Positions 6,940 through 14,859 of a DNA stretch of 21,363 nucleotides are shown here, in pieces. The DNA is taken from contig JAQGIN010000470.1 in assembly GCA_028291125.1 (NCBI GenBank), forward strand, positions 1 to 21,363, written 5' to 3'. Positions within the stretch are counted from its first letter, which is position 1; every line of letters starts with the position of its first letter. The notes under the pieces were generated by a model. That model searched no databases. It had not been told where the DNA came from and saw only the letters and a program-made list of their open reading frames with translations. Position numbers and translations under genes: made by a program. Source of the stretch: Caulobacter sp. Lineage in GTDB: Bacteria > Pseudomonadota > Alphaproteobacteria > Caulobacterales > Caulobacteraceae.

Positions 6940-7030
6940 TTGCTGGCGCTCGCGCCATTGAACCCGGAAGGGAAGCGCCGCCTGATCAGCGTGGACGGGC
7001 TGGGGGCCCATGATGGGAATGTTCCAGTCA

Positions 7031-7059
7031 TTGAATGGGATAGCACTTAGTGCTACATA
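7031..7059 (+). promoter_or_regulatory. Promoter of the RelE-type toxin-antitoxin pair
   Basis: TTGAATG (7031-7037), then 14 bases, then GCTACATA (7052-7059). This fits the Caulobacter housekeeping consensus TTGaCgS-N10-14-GCtaNAWC, with 7 of 8 positions in the -10 element. Transcription should start near 7065-7067, at or beside the ATG at 7067, so the mRNA may be leaderless. Confidence 0.55.
7041..7055. promoter_or_regulatory. Operator palindrome of the toxin-antitoxin pair
   Basis: TAGCACT-T-AGTGCTA is a perfect 7-bp inverted repeat around one central base, located between the -35 and -10 elements. Binding there would block the promoter. HTH antitoxins of this kind normally repress their own operon, so the antitoxin encoded at 7431-7751 is the likely ligand. 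Confidence 0.65.
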
Positions 7060-7066
7060 TGCACCC

Positions 7067-7450
7067 ATGACCGAAGCCAAGGACGTCGCGCGGGTCTTCA
7101 AGACGGCTTGGGTCGCCAAGGCGGCCAAGAAAGCGCTGATCAAGGACGATGAGCTTTGCGCGGCGGTTGCGGCGGCTATGGCCGGCCAGGCCGATGATCT
7201 GGGCGGCGGGGTGTTCAAGAAGCGCCTCGACAAGAACCGAAGGCGCAGCATCATCCTGGCCAAGGGCCGAAGCTATTGGGTTTACGCCTATCTGTTCGCC
7301 AAGAAGGACAGGGCCAATATCGACGACGACGAATTGAAGGCCTTTCGCAAGCTGGCCGACCTCTACGCCGAAAAGACCGACGTGGAGATCGACAAGGAGT
7401 TAAAGGCCAAGGCGATTGTGGAGATCTGTCATGACCAAGCGCAAGTTTAA
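7067..7450 (+). CDS. RelE/HigB-like type II toxin (COG4737 type)
   Basis: 127 residues. The segments VFKTAWVAKAAKKALIKDDE, GQADDLGGGVFKKRLDKNRR and SIILAKGRSYWVYAYLFAKK followed by DRANIDDDELKAFRKLADLYA match the RelE-related toxin family of COG4737, whose members act as ribosome-dependent mRNA nucleases or are presumed to. Conserved basic and aromatic residues (K, R, Y) sit in the predicted catalytic sheet. The ATG at 7067 begins MTEAKDVARVFKT, which is the usual family start. An in-frame ATG at 7010 would add 19 unlikely residues and would lie upstream of the promoter. There is no Shine-Dalgarno sequence, consistent with a leaderless message. The 3' end overlaps the antitoxin gene by 20 bases. 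The order is toxin first, as in higBA. Confidence 0.87.
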   Translation: MTEAKDVARVFKTAWVAKAAKKALIKDDELCAAVAAAMAGQADDLGGGVFKKRLDKNRRRSIILAKGRSYWVYAYLFAKKDRANIDDDELKAFRKLADLYAEKTDVEIDKELKAKAIVEICHDQAQV

Positions 7451-7751
7451 GAGCGACGCCTTCGAAGCGATCCATGACACCGTCGCCGGGATGCAGCGGG
7501 CCGGCACGATCGACAAGGCCACGATGCGCGATTTCGACGCCACGTGCCTGACCGTGCCGCCGATGATCGAGCCCGCGCAGATCAAGCAGCTGCGCGAGAG
7601 CAACCATGTCAGCCAGCCCGTCTTCGCCCGCTATCTCAACACCAGTGAAAGCACCGTGGAAAAGTGGGAAGCCGGCGCCAAGAAGCCCAGCGGTGTGGCG
7701 CTCAAGCTTCTGGCGATCGTCCAGAAGCATGGGTTGCAGATCCTGGCCTAG
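7431..7751 (+). CDS. Xre/HTH antitoxin (COG2944 type) partner of the RelE-like toxin
   Basis: 106 residues. The N-terminal half (MTKRKFKSDAFEAIHDTVAG onwards) probably wraps the toxin. The C-terminal half is a Cro/C1-type HTH: EPAQIKQLRESNHVSQPVFA, then RYLNTSESTVEKWEAGAKKP and SGVALKLLAIVQKHGLQIL. This is the usual partner of COG4737 toxins. The ATG at 7431 lies within the toxin gene in another frame, so the two are translationally coupled. It should neutralise the toxin and repress the operon through the palindrome at 7041-7055. The pair may act as a plasmid or island stabiliser or as a stress or phage response module. Confidence 0.87.
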   Translation: MTKRKFKSDAFEAIHDTVAGMQRAGTIDKATMRDFDATCLTVPPMIEPAQIKQLRESNHVSQPVFARYLNTSESTVEKWEAGAKKPSGVALKLLAIVQKHGLQILA

Positions 7752-7831
7752 GAGGCGTCGGTCCGGGACAGGCGACGGTGGCGCAACTGCGCTCGCCAGA
7801 CCCTATGGACGCCCCGATCGTCGTCCGCCGC

Positions 7832-9961
7832 TCAGACTGAACGGGTCAGCAGCGCAGCGCCGCCCAGAGCCGGATCGCTGACCGTGTCGCGGCCGCTTTC
7901 GACGCGCCCGGCCAGGCGTTGCAGCCAGGCGGACTGGGCGGTCACGGTGATGGAAAGATCGTACCAGCCGCCGGTCTTGGCCAGCGACCAGGCGTGTGTG
8001 ACTTGCGCGCCGGGCGCGATTCTGATCCGCCAAGGATTGTGCGCCCCGTCATAGGCGTTGGGGGTGACCAGGGCCTCGATCGGGGCCGCGGCGACATTTC
8101 GCAAGGCCAGTAAAACCCGTCCGCGCGAGCGGTCCTGGGTCGAGCCGACCACGAGCCCGCCATCGCCTTCGCCCTTGAAATGGCGGTGAAAGCCGTTGGG
8201 CCCCAGCACCCACAGATCATAGGCGCCGGTGTCGGCGGCCAGGTCCCAGGCGCCGGCCAGGCTCTTGCCCGGCTCGACCGTATAGCGGCGCGGGGCGCGG
8301 TCCAGGTGGCGGCGGTCATAGACGTGGAACACCGCCGCCGCCTGGCCGTCATTGGCGAAGGCGAGGCTGGCGCGGCCAGCCGCGAGGCTGGCGGACGCCT
8401 CCAAGGCATAGGGCAGGGCCCTCGACGGGCGCACGCCCGACGCCTGCCGCGGCGCCTGGGGCGTCGCCGGCGTCGGCGGCTTGGTGCGGCCGGGCAGGGC
8501 GGCGGCGCGAGCCGCCGTCTCGACCGTGGCCGGCAGCTTGGGAAAGGCGCCGGCGTTGGGCGACTTGAAATTGAACGCCGTGGTCAGGTCGCCGCACACC
8601 GCGCGGCGCCAGGGCGAGATGTTGGGCTCAGGCACGCCGAACCGCGTCTCGAGGAAGCGGATCACCGAGCTGTGGTCGAAGACCTGGGAATTGACCCAGC
8701 CGCCGCGCGACCAGGGGGAGATGACATAGAGCGGCACCCGCGGGCCCAGGCCGTAGGGCCGGCCCTTCAGCTCGGGGCGATCGGCCTTGGCGTCGGTGGG
8801 GCTGGCGACCAGGTGGTGCTCGCCGACGGTGTCGACGGTCGAGCCGCCGATCGGCGCGCCGGCCGTGTCCAGGGCCGGCGGGGCGGGCGGCGGCATGTGG
8901 TCGAAGAAGCCGTCGTTCTCGTCGAACATCAGCAAGAGCACGGTCTTGGCCCAGACCTTGGGATCGGCGGTCAGGGCGTCGATCACCTTGCCGGTGTAGT
9001 CGGCGCCCTGGGCCGGGCTGGAGGGGCCGGGGTGCTCGGAGGCGGCGGCCGGGGCGATGATGTAGGACACTTGCGGCAACTGACCGCTCACCACGTCCTG
9101 GCGCAGGCGCTCCAGGGTGTAGGTGGTCAGGCCGGCTTCGGCGAGGCGAGGATCGGAGCCCGAAAGCTTGTCGTGGGAGTCGCGGAAGGCCTTGAAGCCG
9201 GCCAGCGGGTTGTCGGTGAAGTTGTCGGCCATGTCCTGGTAGTTGCGCCAGGAGACGCCGGCCGCCTGCAGCCGCTCGACATAGGTCGTCCAGGTGTAGG
9301 ACTGGGGGTTTCCGCCTTGGGCGACGAAGCGGTCGTGGGTGTTGGCCAGGACCGGGCCGCCGTCCTGGCCGGACGGATCGTGGGTGCCGGTCCACAGATA
9401 GAGGCGGTTGGGATTGGTGCCCATGTGCAGCGAGCAGTGATAGGCGTCGCAAAGCGTGAAGGCGTCGGCCAGGGCGAACTGGAACGGGATGTCGGCCTGC
9501 TGGTAATGGCCCATCGCATGCTCGGTCTTATAGACCGGCCAATGGTCCATGCGCCCTTCCGCCCAGGCGTCCTGGGCGTCGGGCCAAAGGTGGGGCGTGC
9601 CCTCCACCCGCATGTGGGCGAAGGTCTGGACGGTGTTGAGGTGGAACGGCGCGATCAGCTTGGGGCCGCCTGGGGTCTTGGGCGCATTGGCCTGGATCCA
9701 GACGGTGGCGTCTTTTCGATCTTCGGTATCGGGGACGGGAATCGGGAAACGGTCGCCAAAGCCGCGCACCCCTGGCATCGATCCGAAATAGTGATCAAAG
9801 CTGCGGTTCTCCTGCATCAGGACGACCACGTGCTCGACGTCCTTGATGGTGCCGGTGCGCACCGCGGCGTCGATCGCCATCGCCTTGGCGATCGCCGGAT
9901 GCAGGGCCAGGCCTGAACCGGCGGCGGCGAGGAGCAGGGCGCGGCGATCGAGCAAGGGCAT
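7832..9961 (-). CDS. Phosphocholine-specific phospholipase C, secreted
   Basis: 709 residues, the normal length for bacterial PC-type phospholipase C. The signal MPLLDRRALLLAAAGSGLAL, with RR before the hydrophobic core, suggests Tat export. The phosphoesterase domain starts at about 40 with VVVLMQENRSFDHYFG, a metal-site region of this superfamily, and includes GTNPNRLYLWTGTHDPSG and LLLMFDENDGFFDHMPPP. The C-terminal about 200 residues hold the two small repeats (DUF756) usual in this family (HVYDRRHLDRAPRRYTVEPG; YDLSITV). It cleaves phosphatidylcholine or sphingomyelin to release phosphocholine. The ATG at 9961 has GGAAGA upstream. The gene is divergent from the TonB-dependent receptor, with Pho-box-like repeats between them. 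Confidence 0.93.
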   Translation of the reverse strand: MPLLDRRALLLAAAGSGLALHPAIAKAMAIDAAVRTGTIKDVEHVVVLMQENRSFDHYFGSMPGVRGFGDRFPIPVPDTEDRKDATVWIQANAPKTPGGPKLIAPFHLNTVQTFAHMRVEGTPHLWPDAQDAWAEGRMDHWPVYKTEHAMGHYQQADIPFQFALADAFTLCDAYHCSLHMGTNPNRLYLWTGTHDPSGQDGGPVLANTHDRFVAQGGNPQSYTWTTYVERLQAAGVSWRNYQDMADNFTDNPLAGFKAFRDSHDKLSGSDPRLAEAGLTTYTLERLRQDVVSGQLPQVSYIIAPAAASEHPGPSSPAQGADYTGKVIDALTADPKVWAKTVLLLMFDENDGFFDHMPPPAPPALDTAGAPIGGSTVDTVGEHHLVASPTDAKADRPELKGRPYGLGPRVPLYVISPWSRGGWVNSQVFDHSSVIRFLETRFGVPEPNISPWRRAVCGDLTTAFNFKSPNAGAFPKLPATVETAARAAALPGRTKPPTPATPQAPRQASGVRPSRALPYALEASASLAAGRASLAFANDGQAAAVFHVYDRRHLDRAPRRYTVEPGKSLAGAWDLAADTGAYDLWVLGPNGFHRHFKGEGDGGLVVGSTQDRSRGRVLLALRNVAAAPIEALVTPNAYDGAHNPWRIRIAPGAQVTHAWSLAKTGGWYDLSITVTAQSAWLQRLAGRVESGRDTVSDPALGGAALLTRSV

Positions 9962-10007
9962 TGGGCGTCTTCCGGGCGAAGCGAGGGGCGTCTGTTAGCG
10001 GTCTTCG

Positions 10008-10025
10008 GTGGCAGTTGCGTGACGC
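10008..10025 (-). promoter_or_regulatory. Pho-box-like direct repeat facing the phospholipase C gene
   Basis: On the minus strand: GCGTCAC-GCAA-CTGCCAC, two 7-bp units at 11-bp period, against the PhoB consensus CTGTCAY-N4-CTGTCAY (5/7 and 6/7 by eye). It lies about 50-65 bases before the phospholipase ATG. Confidence 0.5.
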
Positions 10026-10031
10026 CGCTCT

Positions 10032-10061
10032 GAGCGTTCAAGCCTTGGTCGTCGAACGCTC
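10032..10061. repeat. Inverted repeat between the phospholipase and receptor genes
   Basis: GAGCGTTC (10032-10039) and GAACGCTC (10054-10061) are exact reverse complements with a 14-base spacer. They lie between the two Pho-box-like sites. A second regulator site or a weak hairpin is possible. Confidence 0.4.
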
Positions 10062-10095
10062 CTGCGTCGGCGTTCGCAGAACAGCGGATGGTCAA

Positions 10096-10124
10096 GCTTC
10101 ACGCAACTGACGCACGCCTGTCGT
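10096..10124 (+). promoter_or_regulatory. Pho-box-like triple repeat facing the TonB-dependent receptor gene
   Basis: GCTTCAC-GCAA-CTGACGC-ACGC-CTGTCGT: three 7-bp units at an exact 11-bp period, the geometry of tandem PhoB sites. It shares the 11-mer TCACGCAACTG with the oppositely oriented site at 10008-10025. It lies about 57-85 bases before the receptor ATG. Confidence 0.5.
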
Positions 10125-10180
10125 CCAACCGCCTTGCGCCTCGCCTACCTGCCCGACATTCGAGACGGCAGGAAAATCCG

Positions 10181-12577
10181 ATGAAACTGATGAACACCGT
10201 GGCCTGGGCGAGCCTCGCCCTGGCGATCTCCACCCATGCCGTCGCTAAGGCGCCGGCGGTCTCCAGCGATGTTTCGGTCAGCGAGGTGGACCCCGTCGTC
10301 GTCACCGGCACCCGGCGCCTGGACCGCACCGCGTTTGAATCGACCGCGCCGATCGACGTGGTCTCGGCCGACGCCCTGCGCAACACCGTCTCCGACGAGC
10401 TGATGGACAAGCTGGCGGCGACCACGCCGTCGTTCAACGTCCAGCGCCTGCCGGCCGCCGACGGCCAGGCCTTCGCCCGCCCGGCCACGCTGCGCGGCCT
10501 GTCCCCCGACCAGACCCTGGTGCTGGTCAACGGCAAGCGCCGCCACCGCTCGGCGGTGCTGGGCGGCCGCGGCCAGCAGGGCGTCGATCTGGCCACCCTG
10601 GGCGTCAGCGGCATCGACCGCATCGAGGTGCTGCGCGACGGCGCCTCGGCGCAATATGGCTCCGACGCCATCGCCGGGGTGATCAACATCATCCTCTCGG
10701 ACCGCGCCGGCTTCACCGGCTACGCCCAGAGCGGCCAATATTACCAGGGCGACGGCGCCAAGACGCAGATCGGCGCGCGCTACGGCCTGGCCTTCGGTCA
10801 TGGCGGCTCGCTGGTCGGGGCTGTCGACTACACCGACTCGGCGGCCACCTCGCGCAGCCGCCAGCGCCCCGACGCCATCGCCTTCCAGGCCGCCCATCCC
10901 GACATCCCTGTGCCCAATCCGGTGCAGCGTTGGGGCCAGCCCGATCGCACGGTGTGGCGCGGCACGCTGAATGGCGTCCTGCCGCTGACCGACACGCTCG
11001 ACGCCTATGCCTTCGCCACCTATAGCGACCTACATGGCGTCACCGATTTCAACTGGCGCAATCCGGCGACCGACACCTCCTATAAGACCAGCCCCTTGTT
11101 CCCCGGCTGGACGCTGAGCAGCCTCTATCCGGCCGGCTTTTCGCCAGCCTTTGGCCAGGACGAGACCGACTACGGCGTCAATGGCGGCCTGCGCGGCGAG
11201 GCCCTGGGCTTTGCCTGGGACCTGTCGGCCGGCTATGGCCGTGACGCTGTCGACTACTTCCTGCGCAACAGCATCAACGCCTCGTTTGGCCCAGCCTCGC
11301 CAACCGCGTTTGACGCCGGATCGCTGATCCAAGAGGAGAAGACCCTCAATCTCGACGCCTCGCGGCCGCTGGCCTGGTCGTTCCTGGCCAAGCCCGCCAA
11401 CCTGGCCCTGGGCCTGGAAGCGCGCCAGGAAACCTACCAGATCAAGGCGGGCGATCGCTATTCATGGGACGTGGGCCCGGGCGGCGCCGCCGGCCTGCCG
11501 GGCGGCTCCAACGGCTTCCCCGGCTATGCGCCGTCGCAGGCCGGGTCGTGGGATCAGACCAGCTACGCCGGCTATGTCGACCTTGATCTGCCGCTGACCG
11601 ACAAGCTGGGTGTGGACGTCGCCGTCCGCCACGAGGACTTCTCGGAGTTTGGGGCCACCACCGACGGCAAGATCGCCGCGCGCTACGAGATCACCCCCAA
11701 CTTCGCCCTGCGCGGCGCGGTCTCGACCGGCTTTCGCGCCCCGACCGCCGGTCAGATCAACAACACCCGCACCTCGCAGGGCCTAAACACCACCACCCTG
11801 CTGCTGTTCACCGCGGGCCGGCTCTCGCCGATCAGCCCGGTCTCGGTGCTGCTGGGCGGCAAGCCGCTGCAGCCCGAGCAATCCAAGAACCTGTCGTTCG
11901 GCGCGGTCTGGCGTCGCGACGGCTTCACCGCCTCGGTCGACTATTACCGCATCGACGTCGACAGCCGCTTCGCTTCATCGCCCAACTTCGCCGTCACCCC
12001 GGCCATCAAGGCCCAGCTTTTGGCCCTGGGCGTGCCGGGCGCCGACTCCCTGACCTCGGTGTCCTATTTCACCAACGCGTTCGACACCCGCACCCAGGGG
12101 CTGGACGTGGTCGGGACCTGGCGGGGCGAGGTGCTGGGCGGCAAGGCCGGCGTCACCGCCGCCTGGAACTGGAACGACACCAAGGTCACCCGCTCCAAGA
12201 CCACCGAGGTCTCGGTGCTGTCGAAGATCAATATCGAGGATGGCCTGCCGCAGAACGCCGCCAACCTGTCGGTCGACTACGCCAAGGGCCGCTTCAGCGG
12301 CCTGGCGCGGGTGCGCTATTCGGGCGAATGGACCGACGCCCAGGCCAACGGCGCGACGGACCTGATCCAGAAGTTCAGCGGCAAGGCGCTGGTTGACCTG
12401 TCGCTCAGCGCCCAGCTGACCACGGCCCTGAAGCTGACGGTCGGGGCCGAGAACCTCTTCGACACCTATCCGGACGAGGCGACGTTCCAGGCCTCGCGCG
12501 GCCTGATCTATTCGCGCAACGCCCCGTACGACACCGATGGCGGGCTCTACTACGCCCGACTGACGGCGACGTTCTAG
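10181..12577 (+). CDS. TonB-dependent outer-membrane receptor
   Basis: 798 residues. The ATG at 10181 is preceded by AGGAAAA and starts a signal peptide (MKLMNTVAWASLALAISTHA). A TonB-box-like PVVVTGTRR follows at about 38-46. The plug domain contains LRGLSPDQTLVLVNGKRRHR and IDRIEVLRDGASAQYGSDAI followed by AGVINII. A 22-strand barrel of alternating aromatic and polar residues comes next and ends in YYARLTATF, with the terminal Phe needed for barrel insertion. Such receptors import scarce ligands across the outer membrane using TonB energy. The substrate cannot be read from the sequence. Being divergent from phospholipase C across Pho-like sites, a phosphate-containing product or a related nutrient is a reasonable guess. 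Confidence 0.93.
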   Translation: MKLMNTVAWASLALAISTHAVAKAPAVSSDVSVSEVDPVVVTGTRRLDRTAFESTAPIDVVSADALRNTVSDELMDKLAATTPSFNVQRLPAADGQAFARPATLRGLSPDQTLVLVNGKRRHRSAVLGGRGQQGVDLATLGVSGIDRIEVLRDGASAQYGSDAIAGVINIILSDRAGFTGYAQSGQYYQGDGAKTQIGARYGLAFGHGGSLVGAVDYTDSAATSRSRQRPDAIAFQAAHPDIPVPNPVQRWGQPDRTVWRGTLNGVLPLTDTLDAYAFATYSDLHGVTDFNWRNPATDTSYKTSPLFPGWTLSSLYPAGFSPAFGQDETDYGVNGGLRGEALGFAWDLSAGYGRDAVDYFLRNSINASFGPASPTAFDAGSLIQEEKTLNLDASRPLAWSFLAKPANLALGLEARQETYQIKAGDRYSWDVGPGGAAGLPGGSNGFPGYAPSQAGSWDQTSYAGYVDLDLPLTDKLGVDVAVRHEDFSEFGATTDGKIAARYEITPNFALRGAVSTGFRAPTAGQINNTRTSQGLNTTTLLLFTAGRLSPISPVSVLLGGKPLQPEQSKNLSFGAVWRRDGFTASVDYYRIDVDSRFASSPNFAVTPAIKAQLLALGVPGADSLTSVSYFTNAFDTRTQGLDVVGTWRGEVLGGKAGVTAAWNWNDTKVTRSKTTEVSVLSKINIEDGLPQNAANLSVDYAKGRFSGLARVRYSGEWTDAQANGATDLIQKFSGKALVDLSLSAQLTTALKLTVGAENLFDTYPDEATFQASRGLIYSRNAPYDTDGGLYYARLTATF

Positions 12578-12583
12578 AACCGG

Positions 12584-12621
12584 CTCGCGTCGCCCGAGCC
12601 GCGAGGCTCGGGCGACGCGAG
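12584..12621. terminator. Long perfect hairpin with GCGA tetraloop after the receptor gene
   Basis: A 17-bp perfect GC-rich stem (CTCGCGTCGCCCGAGCC at 12584-12600 with its complement at 12605-12621) closed by GCGA, a stable GNRA loop. It begins seven bases after the receptor stop and lies between convergent genes. No T-run follows on either strand, so it may act as a bidirectional barrier or mRNA end protector rather than a classical terminator. Confidence 0.7.
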
Positions 12622-12971
12622 AGCGACAGCCCCGCGACGATGTTCGAAGCCGACGGTCAGCGACGCCGTTCGCCTGCTCGACCAGCCCTCGTTATCGACT
12701 GCGAGCCAACGTGCGCCCTGTGGCGCTGTCTCGCCGTGAAGGAACATCAGAGAAGGCGGGGGCAAACCTTGCAAAAACGTGCTGGCGGGGTTCGTGGCGG
12801 GCGACAGGTCAGTTCCAGCCGATCACCCAAGCACATGCCCCTGCTCGCCGGCCATCGACCCGGCGGGTAAGGCCATGGGTGCTTTAGTCGGGATGGCCGA
12901 TCGGCTGAAGCGCGCCAGCAAACCTCCTCCGCCCATCGCTCCGAGCTCGTCCTCAACCGATATTCGACTTT
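12622..12971. other. Intergenic region between convergent receptor and kinase genes
   Basis: About 350 bases with no convincing gene. The open frames present lack ribosome binding sites and recognisable domains. Nothing else of note was seen. Confidence 0.5.
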
Positions 12972-14030
12972 CTAAGGTTCTCCCACAGCGTCCCGCTTTC
13001 CTGTCGAGCGTGGCAGTGTGACGCGGAAGCAGCCGCCCCCGATGGGGTGTTCGACGCAGCACACCTCACCGCCGTGGCGACGGGCGATCTGGCGCACGAG
13101 GCTGAGGCCAAGGCCGTAACCGCCCTCGGCTTCGCTAGCGCCCTGCACCCGGTAAAACGGCGCGAAGATGGCCTCGCGCTCGCTCTCCGGTATGCCTCGG
13201 CCCCGATCGCATATTTCAAGCTGGATGACCGCCGGCGAGGGCAAACTCAGCACGGCGCTTATCGGCGTCGACCCGCCATGGCGGCGGGCGTTTTCAAGCA
13301 GGTTGCGAACCAGCCGCCTCAGCAAGGCTGGATCGCCCTCGATTTCAACCGGCTCCGCGGAACAGTCGGCCGCCACTCGCGCGCATTCCTCCGCCACCAG
13401 CGCCGTCAGGTCGATACGCTTGACCGGCTGGCCGGACTCGGTCGCCGCCTCCAGCCGGCTCGCTAGCAACACCTCTCCGATCAGTTGATCGAGTTCCGCG
13501 ATGTCGCGCGTCAGCTCGGCGCGGATCGCCTCCGGCGCATTGTCCTGCAACAACTCGACGGCCATGCGAACCCGCGCGAGCGGCGAGCGCAGTTCATGGG
13601 AGACGTTGGCCAACAAGGTCTTCTGCGCGCGCATCAGCGCCTCGACGCGAGCGGCCGAATGGTTGAAGCTGATCGCCAGTTGCGCCACCTCGTCCCGACC
13701 CTCGACGGCGATCCGAGCCGACAGGTCGCCTGCGCCCCAGGCGCCGACACTGGCCTGCAGACGCTCGAGGCGGCCGGTCAGGCGCCGCACCACGGGATAG
13801 GCGGCCACCGCGACCGCGAGGGCGATCACCGCCAGCAAGACCAGCATGACGACATGTGCGTGGGCGCCCAGCAGCACAGCCGGCGGCTGGCCGTATCGCA
13901 TGTGCGCCATCCCGAACAGGATGGCGGCGACCATCAGGCTGGCCACCAGCGCCAAATAGATCCGCACGTACAGGCGCTGGCCAAAGCGCGGACGCCGAAT
14001 GCCGGCTGGGGCGGCGCTGGGCTCAACCAT
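12972..14030 (-). CDS. Sensor histidine kinase with minimal periplasmic loop
   Basis: 352 residues from the ATG at 14030, which overlaps the response regulator stop by 8 bases. Two membrane helices (about 22-43 and 60-80) flank a periplasmic loop of only about 15 residues (RYGQPPAVLLGAHAH). A HAMP segment follows (about 81-130). The H-box LLANVSHELRSPLARV has the phospho-accepting His at 145. The ATPase domain shows an N-box (LVRNLLENARRHGG), then DRGRGIPESEREAIFAPFYR and GYGLGLSLVRQIARRHGG. Family resemblance is to CpxA/RstB-type kinases. The tiny loop leaves little room for a periplasmic ligand, so sensing may be through the membrane or the partner protein encoded upstream. A longer frame to 14135 only overlaps the regulator gene. 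Confidence 0.93.
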   Translation of the reverse strand: MVEPSAAPAGIRRPRFGQRLYVRIYLALVASLMVAAILFGMAHMRYGQPPAVLLGAHAHVVMLVLLAVIALAVAVAAYPVVRRLTGRLERLQASVGAWGAGDLSARIAVEGRDEVAQLAISFNHSAARVEALMRAQKTLLANVSHELRSPLARVRMAVELLQDNAPEAIRAELTRDIAELDQLIGEVLLASRLEAATESGQPVKRIDLTALVAEECARVAADCSAEPVEIEGDPALLRRLVRNLLENARRHGGSTPISAVLSLPSPAVIQLEICDRGRGIPESEREAIFAPFYRVQGASEAEGGYGLGLSLVRQIARRHGGEVCCVEHPIGGGCFRVTLPRSTGKRDAVGEP

Positions 14031-14739
14031 CCTGCACCCTTGCAAAGACATAGCCCGAGCCGCGAACGGTGATGATGCGCCGCGGATGCTTCGGATCATC
14101 CTCGATGACGGCGCGCAGGCGCGCGATATGGACATCGATCGATCGGTCGAACGGCTCGTGCGCCTTTCCCTTCAGCGCGTCGATCAGATGGTCGCGCGAC
14201 AAGACGCGCCCGGCCCGCTCGGCGAGAGCGGCAAGCAGGTCGAACTGATAGGCGGTGAGCGTGCAAGGGCGTTCATCGAGCAGAACCGCGCGCGCGCCGC
14301 GATCGATCTCGAGTCGCCCGAAGCGAAGCGGCGCTGGGCCAGCCGAGTTCGCCAATCGCGGCCGACGCAGAACGGCTCGCAACCGGGCCAGTAATTCGCG
14401 CGGCTCGAACGGCTTAGGCAGATAGTCGTCGGCGCCCATCTCCAGGCCGATGACGCGGTCGAACGGATCGCCCTTGGCGGTCAGCATGACGATCGGCACC
14501 GAATCCTGGGGCGGCGCCAGCGCACGGATTCGACGGCAGATGTCGAGGCCGTCGGTGTCGGGCAACATCAAGTCCAGCAGCACCGCCGCGAAACGCCCGG
14601 CAGCATCGCCGCTCAACGCCGCCAGGCCCGCCTCACCGTCCACGGCGTGCGCGACGACATAGCCGTTCTGGGCCAGGTAGGTGTCCACCATCGTCGCCAG
14701 GCGTTGATCGTCCTCGATCATCAAAATGCATTGGACCAT
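14023..14739 (-). CDS. OmpR/PhoB-family response regulator
   Basis: 238 residues. The receiver domain (about 1-118) has acidic residues E9-D10-D11, phospho-acceptor D56 (LLDLMLPDTDG), T87 and K109 (YLPKPFEP). The winged-helix DNA-binding domain (about 138-236) contains LTAYQFDLLAALAERAGRVL, then SRDHLI and FDRSIDVHIARLRAVIEDDP followed by ITVRGSGYVF, all standard OmpR-family elements. The kinase gene follows with an 8-base overlap. The Spy/CpxP-like gene lies upstream on the same strand, with a hairpin between. By analogy with CpxR it probably controls the Spy-like gene and its own operon. The specific signal is unknown. Confidence 0.94.
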   Translation of the reverse strand: MVQCILMIEDDQRLATMVDTYLAQNGYVVAHAVDGEAGLAALSGDAAGRFAAVLLDLMLPDTDGLDICRRIRALAPPQDSVPIVMLTAKGDPFDRVIGLEMGADDYLPKPFEPRELLARLRAVLRRPRLANSAGPAPLRFGRLEIDRGARAVLLDERPCTLTAYQFDLLAALAERAGRVLSRDHLIDALKGKAHEPFDRSIDVHIARLRAVIEDDPKHPRRIITVRGSGYVFARVQDG

Positions 14740-14776
14740 GCGGGGCTCTCGAGCGCGGAAGGGCTGGCGGCAGGGA

Positions 14777-14813
14777 GCCTACAGGCTTCGCTCGACTGGC
14801 GAAGCCTGTAGGC
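14777..14813. terminator. Hairpin between the Spy-like gene and the response regulator gene
   Basis: A 15-bp perfect inverted repeat, GCCTACAGGCTTCGC (14777-14791) and its complement (14799-14813), with a 7-base loop. It lies in the 120-base gap between two genes of the same direction. Without a T-run it may be an attenuator or processing site that lets the Spy-like mRNA accumulate above the regulator and kinase mRNA. Confidence 0.6.
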
Positions 14814-14859
14814 CGATTCCGCTGCGACGGACGTCTATGGGTATAGGCCGCGGATGGGG

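Larger units (their letters stand above)
6676..7030. other. Intergenic region between the LuxR-type gene and the toxin-antitoxin promoter
   Basis: I see no convincing complete gene here. It contains the 20-bp palindrome and the pentanucleotide repeat. It also holds a minus-strand open frame from an ATG near 6775 (MISLRLQIPAWIAAIETDIH) that ends at 6635, inside the LuxR-type gene but in another reading frame. That frame could be a remnant N-terminus of the regulator. Confidence 0.4.

Noticed and set aside
6690..7013. 107-codon plus-strand frame across the palindrome and pentanucleotide repeat
   Set aside because: Arg/Ala/Pro-rich translation produced by the repeat, no domain; treated as non-coding regulatory DNA.
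8180..9916. 578-codon open frame on the plus strand opposite phospholipase C
   Set aside because: Low-complexity Gly/Val/Arg-rich translation with no family match; the phospholipase on the minus strand is unmistakable.
12640..12870. Small plus-strand frame after the receptor, checked as a possible transposase remnant
   Set aside because: No ribosome binding site, no transposase motif and no terminal repeats.
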